Shown: positions 57,454 through 64,000 of the stretch, one piece after another
Position numbering within the stretch: the first letter of the stretch is position 1
Layout of the letters: every line of letters begins with the position of its first letter
Assembly (NCBI GenBank): GCA_036873135.1
Contig: JAPTYO010000007.1
Span: 5,686,763 to 5,750,762 of the forward strand
DNA: 64,000 nucleotides
Source: Clarkia xantiana subsp. parviflora
Lineage: Eukaryota; Streptophyta; Magnoliopsida; Myrtales; Onagraceae
Direction of reading: 5' to 3'
Program-made: the position numbers and the translations under genes
Notes under the pieces: generated by a model
The model's database searches: none
What the model saw: only the letters and a program-made list of their open reading frames with translations
Told to the model about the DNA's origin: nothing

Positions 57454-58733
57454 GAACTGAGATGATGCTACGCTTTTGTAGGCACGGTTTGCGTAGGACA
57501 CTTAAGCTAACGATGGGATTGTTCCGAGTATGTGTAGGAGACTTTGTTCATGTGTAATTCTTCTAATGTATGAGAGCTTTTGCCCTTATTTTGAGTAGAA
57601 AAACACGAATCCTCCTAATGTTTGAACTTACTTCCATTCAAATTATTAGCTCAGCTGGAATTTCTGTCTAAAACAGTTCACATGCTAAGCAAGTGAAGTA
57701 CAAACGTAACAAATACGCAATAAATGACTGACTAATTTTTGGTCAATCGAATATAATCTTGCTATTTACTTAATGTATGTCCGACCATGCTTAACCTTCC
57801 ATTAGTAGCACGTTGAGTGGATAATGCATTCATAAGCACAATAATAAAAGTTTATAAGTTTCTAATTCCTTGAAATTTATTTAATCAATATATAAATACA
57901 TAGTATCATATTACGATGTTGCAATCGTTGTGTTGAAATTTAAACTCGACATAATCGAGCTCGACTCGTTAGCCAATTATACATTACAATAAATTAGCAT
58001 TTCTCATAATTAAAAAAATCGAGCTCGACTCGACTCGGCTATACTCGAACTCGGATGACCTATGTAATATTTAATTAGTATTAATTAATAATAATAATAA
58101 TAATAATAATAATCAAGCTCGACTCGACTCGACTTATAAACTCGAAACTCGTTTAGGCTTGAGAATCATTCGATCCGAGTATTATCAAGCTCGACTCGAT
58201 ATATCCAAAAGCTCAACTTGAACTTGCTTAGCTCGAAATTTTTTTGAATCAAATTCGAGTTTTGACCGAGACGATATCACGAGTAGGTCGTCTCATTTAC
58301 GCACCTAATTAAGATGTTGCTAAATTTATAGAATGTTCTTCCGAAAAGTAAAAAAGTTTATAAAATGAGGAGGCCCAACCAGTGAGTGCCGCGTGGACTG
58401 GTAAAATAATACGCTTCCCAATGTAAAGTAGTTGCTTAATGCTGACACAGAGCAGAGATATTTTCTGCGTAGTAATTTAATATCGGATATTCGGCATTAA
58501 CTGTGCTTCTTCTTATTCAATGAAGATAGCCGTACACTCCATTGAAGAAGAAGAAGACGATACAGTACAATCCAAAATGACAAAGGTCTCGCCTTTTTCT
58601 CTTGTTCCATTGTCACTGTGAAGAGTGTGCGTCCAAGGAAGGATAGTACAGGCCACCATCAAGAAGACGACGACGAAGGAGAGAAAGGTGCCCCTCTCTC
58701 TCCTCAAGAAGAGAGACGGAGGAGAAACGAGAC
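57454..58733. other. U2A' 3' region and promoter/leader of the acetyltransferase-like gene
   Basis: After the U2A' 3' UTR (to about 57600) lies an AT-rich stretch with a block of AAGCTCGACTCGA-type words (57940-58260) related to that at 1.25 kb. It contains an AAT microsatellite (about 58086-58112). The last ~250 bp form a GA-rich leader of the next gene. Confidence 0.5.
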
Positions 58734-61700
58734 ATGGGTGTCTACGAGCGGATCAAGACAGACGAGGAAAATGTCCACGGCGGCCCTGATAAGGACGACA
58801 AAGAGGTTCTGGTGGCTGTGGTGGAGGACAGTGCGTTCTCTTCCTCAAGGTGGGTTAGTGACGCAAATGCAGATACATTGGGTGCTGATTTGGAGATGGC
58901 GGCTTCGCAGCAGATCCCCAACTCAGCCATCACTGTTCGAGACTGCTCCGCCGCTGTTTTAGACGATCGACGGCGAGAAAAGTCGCATCATAGCCAGCGG
59001 CTGGTCTCTCTCGACGTCTTTCGAGGCGTCTCCGTTGCGGTATTTGCTTTTCCCTGATACATTGTGCAAGTGTCTTCATGATCTGCAAAATTGAGCTCAT
59101 CCTGCAAAGTTTAGTATTAACAAAAATCATTCTTTTTGTAATTGTGTTTCATTGATTGCTGCTATTATAAGAAACATTTGCCAATCTACTTCTAACTCTG
59201 AGCTTTCATTTCTTCCTTTTCTCGCAAAGATGGTGTTAAAGTTATAATGTTAGACCATGCTGCCTTAATGTATCCTTAGCGCCATAAATAGTTGTTTTAC
59301 TTTATCCCTCTATTCTCCATGCTTTGGATTTGGGAGTGGCAATCATTTTACAATAACATAGCAAAGTGGAAATGAATCAGAAATAGAGAATTCTTTGCTT
59401 TGAGGAATTGGAATTGCTATGTTGATTAATTGTTCCTTCCATTTTGTGGATGATTATCTGCCTTATGTTCTGTTTATACTCTAATACTTCCATAAAGTTG
59501 GTGCAACCTTAATTGATTCATCTACTTCAAGCAGCTTATGATCATTGTGGACGATGCTGGTGGAGTCGTACCTGCTATAAACCATTCACCATGGAATGGT
59601 TTAACTCTTGCTGATTTTGTCATGCCTTTTTTTCTTTTCATTGTTGGAATATCCTTAGGACTTGCATACAAGGTAATTTCTCATTAGCTTTACTTACATC
59701 TTCACCAAAGTAGCATTTCGCTAAATCTGAAAAGTTCGGGTTATGCATACAGAAATTGCCGAGCAGAGGTCTAGCCACAAAAAAGGCCTTTCTTCGGTCT
59801 CTGAAGTTATTTGTTCTGGGTCTTTTTCTTCAAGGTACTTTTGAGATACTAAACATTATTAACAAATATGCAGCAGACCGCCCTTCCCTCATTTTTGCAT
59901 TTCTTTATTCACTACAATTTGATTAGCAAAGCTCATTTTTCTGGTCTCCTCCATCTAGGTGGATATTTCCATAGTATTGGTAATCTAACATTCGGGGTCG
60001 ATATTGGGCAAGTTAGGGTCTTGGGAATATTGCAGGTAACTATTGCACAACTTCTTGCTTCTCTAGTTTCAACTCTTTAGTCAGGAGTGATTTTTTTTTT
60101 TTTTTTTTTGCATTTCACATATTTATTTTTTCTTCAGAGAATCGCGGTAGTGTATTTAATTACAGCATTGTGTGAGATTTGGCTAAAGGAACAAGATAAC
60201 TACAGATCTGGGCTCAGTATCTTGAAGATTTATCAGTTCCAATGGTATCTGAACTATTCTTATGCAGCTGTAACCTATTAGAGGATTTGAAGTTGACTAG
60301 TAATATCCATCTCTCTTTCTCAGGGCCATGGTTTTTGTCCTTACTGTGACATATATGTCATTATTCTACGGCTTATATGTACCGGACTGGGAGTACCAGA
60401 TTCCTTCTGAAGCATCATCCTCTGCTTCAGTCACCATTTTCTCTGTGAGTGACATCTTGATCCAAGCTTCTTCCTTAAACATGTTCCAGATTCAGCAGAA
60501 GATCCATCATCTGTCCATCTGATGTTTTATATCATCGATTTTGTGTTGATTAAGGTGAAATGTGGAGTAAGGGGCGACAGTGCACCCGCTTGTAATGCCG
60601 TTGGAATGATCGACCGCACATTGTTGGGAATTCAACATATGTATAAAAGGCCTATTTACGCACGTTCAAAGGTCCTCACTTCTGCTAAACCATTTTTTCC
60701 CTTTATTGTCCAATTTTACCATTTTGAGGTTTACTAACATGTTTATCTTCCTAAACCTTTTATAGGATTGCAGTATTAACTCGCCAGATTATGGTCCCTT
60801 GCCTCCAAACGCTCCTTCATGGTGTCAAGCTCCTTTTGACCCTGAAGGCCTTCTAAGGTTATTAGATAGTTCACAAAATTTTATTTTGGTATTGAATGAT
60901 TAAAGAAGATTGACAGTATGATAGTGTTTTCTTTCCCATGTTGTAGCTCAGTGATGGCCGTGGTTACTTGCTTGATCGGGTTACACTTTGGACACATAAT
61001 CGTCCACTTTAAGGTGAAAATTCAATCCATAGCCTAAATAATATCGTTTAGTTGGAGATTCTTATGCATCAACTAAAGTTTCTGGGGAACTAATTGCTAT
61101 CAGGATCATAGCGATAGGCTTTTCCACTGGATGATGTTATCTTCATGCCTAACAACCGTAGGCTTTGTGCTGAATTTCTTCGGTGAGATTGCTAAATTTC
61201 TCAAACATGAATTTATTCGCGTAAATAGTTGAGAAATAACTGAAACCCTGGTGTTCTTTTTAGGGATGCCTGTGAACAAGGCTCTATACTCATGCAGTTA
61301 CACCTGCGTAACTGCTGGTGCTGCTGGTTTCCTCTTCATTGCTATATATCTCTTGGTTGGTCATTTCTTTGCCCCGATTCAAACTTCCATCAATAATCAT
61401 CAATAATTTGAAATGACTCTTTTCGTTTGCTGCTGCTGCTGCTATGTTTATCAATGATCTTGATTTTTTTGGGGACCGGGATTTTGTTGTAGGTTGATAT
61501 AAGTAGATACAGGCGAGCAACAGTAATTTTGGAGTGGATGGGGGTGCATTCCTTGGCAATTTACACACTTGCAGCCTCGAATCTCTTACCGATAATTGTG
61601 CAGGGGTTCTATTGGAGGCATCCCCAGAATAACATTGTAAGTCTACTACTTAACTTCCATTCCTCTGTTCTTGGATTGATTTTGTCGAATTCATGGCCTG

Positions 61701-61761
61701 AGATTATTATGTCAATTGTTTGTCTCGACAGTTTAGCCTGTTGGGGATTCAATCTGGATGA
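58734..61761 (+). CDS. Heparan-alpha-glucosaminide N-acetyltransferase-like multipass membrane protein
   Basis: Plant member of the HGSNAT/YeiB-like acyltransferase family; the plant substrate is not known. Thirteen exons: 58734-59039, 59535-59672, 59753-59834, 59959-60035, 60138-60244, 60324-60444, 60555-60671, 60766-60857, 60947-61013, 61104-61182, 61264-61355, 61493-61636 and 61732-61761, giving 483 aa. A hydrophilic N-terminus (~90 aa) is followed by about ten membrane segments. Signature LVSLDVFRG (about 91-99) is followed by NHSPWNGLTLADFV, where H119 aligns with the catalytic histidine of human HGSNAT. Cysteine-rich lumenal loops (KCGVRGDSAPACNA, PSWCQAPFDPEG) are typical. If the last intron is retained the frame stays open to a stop at 61783, adding a different tail; the spliced ending (NNIFSLLGIQSG) fits the family better. 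Confidence 0.92.
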
Positions 61762-62688
61762 TGAGGGTGTGAATAACCCTTGATCAGATCAGATCAGCTA
61801 GCGCTTACATTCATTCTACTGAGATTGCTCTGTGAAGAAGCAAGGCAACTAACTATTTTAATTAAGTTGTAATCTTGAGATCCTCTTCTTCTTCTTCTAT
61901 TCTTTGAATGCCATTTGTTGCTAGCTTTTGCTGCAATTGAGTCAGTCTGCTTGGTTGGTATATCAAGTAACTTTCCTCTGTTAATTGAAAATTAGATGAT
62001 GTTCATGCGACCGCATAAGTTAAAAAATGAGATGTCAAATTTTAAAACAATTTAACAATACATCTGAATATTGAATTGGCAAAAGATTCAATTAACGCAT
62101 ATTTTAAAGTGACAAGTATTGGATTAACTCAAATTTTAGAACACTCCGTGGAAATCTAAATGTATTGGATGTTGAATGGAATTGACTAAACTATTAAAAC
62201 AGCAAAAAAAACAGAACGAACTTGTCTTGATCTCTAAGTAACTGAAGTTTGGAACGAAAATTGAGCAACTAACAACTTAACAACATGATGCAACTAATCA
62301 CTGAAAATCAGTGGACATCAACTAGAAAATCTCAACTAAGCTCTACTAAAAAAAAAAAACTATCCAAAAATAAAAAAACCGAGCAAAATCCGTCAAATTT
62401 AACTATAAAGTGAACGGAAAACAAAAAAAATAACAAAAACGAAACATGAAATACCTACTAGTAACAATTTAAACCTAAAACTAAAGTAACATGATACAAA
62501 CTTAATACCGTGATTAAGTTCTTAACCACTAAAATAAGAGAATTGCTTTCATTGTGCAAAAGTAAACCTGCAAATGTCATGTGAATGGAACAAAATAGTA
62601 AAGACACGTGATATCACACCCAAGTCACGTGATGTTTTGCTTCTTTTGCACTGTACTCGCATGCTAAACTTACAGCGACATCGTTTGT
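61762..62688. other. Intergenic region between the acetyltransferase-like and DUF247 genes
   Basis: 3' UTR of the upstream gene to about 61950, then AT-rich DNA rich in A runs. Convergent gene ends; nothing else recognised. Confidence 0.55.
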
Positions 62689-63459
62689 TTATTTATTAGG
62701 GTAGACGGTGAAGAAAGTTTGAGTAGAGGTTAAGGCGAATAGGAAGATCGTAGCAACCAGTGAGATGCTGGCCCACGGACTACGAAAGTAGGTGTGGTTC
62801 AAGTTCGCAAAGTGAGCTCGCCACGCGTGGCGCGGCTTATTGCAGTAGTCATTTACTGCGCGGTGTACCACCATAAGATACCCATACTTATCCGTATTCA
62901 CGTGACTACTCACGTGACGCGACAGGCAGTTGAACATCAGCGCCACCTCCTGGTTGCTCCCCATTGCATTCTGAATAATCCCCTTGGACCGTAGCAGCGC
63001 CACGTCACGCTCACTATCTACGATGCTCTCCATGAAGTAAATGAACGATATGACGTCGTTTCCAGCGCCCACGTGGAACCGCTCGAAGGAAGTGAGGTTG
63101 AGGAACGTTGACTCGGTCGTGTCGTCAACCACGAGAATAGGGAGTCTCAGTACGGAGTTGGAAAAGGAGATGTCTCTTAGGTTGGTGCTGTCGCTCGGCT
63201 TTAACTTGAGACCAGCTTCGTGTAGTTCCGTTGCTGTCGGTAGCCGAATGATGAGTGCACCACCATCCTCGATGTCGTCGTCGTTGACATAGCTGGGCTG
63301 CTGTCGGGTCGGTGGTTCGGGTTCGTGGCTCAAACCCTTACGGTATACGTCCAACACGTGGAGGCATTTGTCTGGAACCCTAGAATCCCTCTGGTCGAAG
63401 AAGTTTAGTATGAGCTTGTTTATCACTTGATCATTATTATTCTTTTCCTGCGGCTGCAT
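62689..63459 (-). CDS. DUF247 (UPF0481) protein, C-terminal part only
   Basis: Plant-specific family of membrane-anchored proteins of mostly unknown function; some members act in grass self-incompatibility. The open frame gives 256 aa, while full members have about 400-550. Present are the ATELHEAGLKLKPS motif (about 76-89), LPILVVDDTTESTFLNLTSFE, YFMESIVDSERDVALLRSKG and a C-terminal segment ending in a transmembrane helix (ISLVATIFLFALTSTQTFFT). The N-terminal half (plug of conserved W/P/Y motifs) is absent. An in-frame stop lies just upstream and a possible acceptor (GAGCAG) precedes codon 1, so either an upstream exon lies beyond the window or the gene is truncated. The downstream 540 bp of the window show no matching exon. 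Confidence 0.8.
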   Translation of the reverse strand: MQPQEKNNNDQVINKLILNFFDQRDSRVPDKCLHVLDVYRKGLSHEPEPPTRQQPSYVNDDDIEDGGALIIRLPTATELHEAGLKLKPSDSTNLRDISFSNSVLRLPILVVDDTTESTFLNLTSFERFHVGAGNDVISFIYFMESIVDSERDVALLRSKGIIQNAMGSNQEVALMFNCLSRHVSSHVNTDKYGYLMVVHRAVNDYCNKPRHAWRAHFANLNHTYFRSPWASISLVATIFLFALTSTQTFFTVYPNK

Positions 63460-64000
63460 CCAATAAGTAATGTAACCCTGCTCGACTTATAATAATATAT
63501 ATAAATATTGACTTCACTTACAAGCAAGTAAAGTGTTGTTCATAAAATATAAAATATAGAGAGTTATCGTGAATATATTAAAGTATGAATAAGTAAGACA
63601 CTCTTTCAAAAACATTTCAATCACAAGTTCGAAAATTGAACTTATGGAACAGTTAGTTAAGAGATACATCTTATTTTTTACATGATAACAAAGAACACAT
63701 TCAAATCGTGGTGATGTTATTTAAAATTTAAAACCCTTCACTTTACTCACAATCATGTAATTAACATCACAAAATAAATAAAACATCAGTTCATAAACCG
63801 ATCGAGGTTAAAGTATGAATTTGAAAGAAGAAGCGCTGAAAGTCACTCATAAGTATAAATTTATAACATGATAATTAAAGCTAGAGAAATGTGAATGGTA
63901 TATATATTATCTAAGTTGAATATAATAGATACAAGATGTAAAACATAATCAAATAATATATCAAAATATATTTATTCATATATAATAAAATAAAATATAT
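63460..64000. other. Upstream flank of the DUF247 fragment
   Basis: AT-rich DNA without a recognisable exon of the missing DUF247 N-terminal half or any other feature. Confidence 0.5.

Overview
This is a window of AT-rich plant nuclear DNA, almost certainly from a eudicot. The evidence is multi-exon genes with GT/AG introns, plant-specific families (an INDETERMINATE-domain zinc finger, SKU5-similar, ECT-type YTH and DUF247 proteins), plant-style snRNA and snoRNA genes, and a dense load of plant transposable elements. I rebuilt gene models by hand from splice sites and reading frame, and every multi-exon model below keeps frame throughout. Exon coordinates are in the evidence fields.

Layout. 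2.4-6.0 kb (+): a JACKDAW/BALDIBIS-like IDD zinc-finger gene. 6.0-10.3 kb: no recognisable gene. 10.6-13.6 kb (+): a P58IPK/DNAJC3-type ER co-chaperone with a promoter crowded with ACGTG motifs, followed by a tRNA-Leu-like fragment and a MITE carrying a second, nested MITE. 15.4-16.3 kb (+): ribosomal protein eS21. 17.8-18.4 kb (-): a decayed V-ATPase subunit D. 18.9-23.3 kb and 35.6-39.6 kb (+): two near-identical copies of an ECT2-like m6A reader gene. The ~12 kb between them is largely mobile DNA: a LINE tail interrupted by a hAT element, a Copia remnant, a 5.9-kb CACTA element and a LINE reverse-transcriptase remnant. 40.2-41.9 kb (-): TATA-binding protein. 44.9-45.9 kb (-): a cluster of box C/D snoRNA genes (three tandem U15-like copies, one U24-like and one further candidate) with its own telo-box/TATA promoter. 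46.0-47.0 kb: MITEs. 47.7-48.7 kb (-): a RING-H2 E3 ligase. 49.0-50.0 kb: a Mutator-like element with ~100-bp inverted repeats. 51.9-53.7 kb (-): an SKU5-similar protein. 54.7 kb (+): a U6 snRNA gene with a complete Pol III promoter, then the U2A' spliceosomal protein gene at 55.0-57.5 kb (+). 58.7-61.8 kb (+): a multipass acetyltransferase-like membrane protein. 62.7-63.5 kb (-): the C-terminal half of a DUF247 protein.

The genes do not form a pathway. One loose theme is RNA metabolism: rRNA-methylation guide RNAs, U6, U2A', eS21 and two m6A readers. The best rewards for a second look are the snoRNA cluster, the duplicated ECT pair with its occupied and empty MITE sites, and several tiny poly(A)-tailed insertions flanked by target-site duplications that look like extremely truncated LINE integrations.
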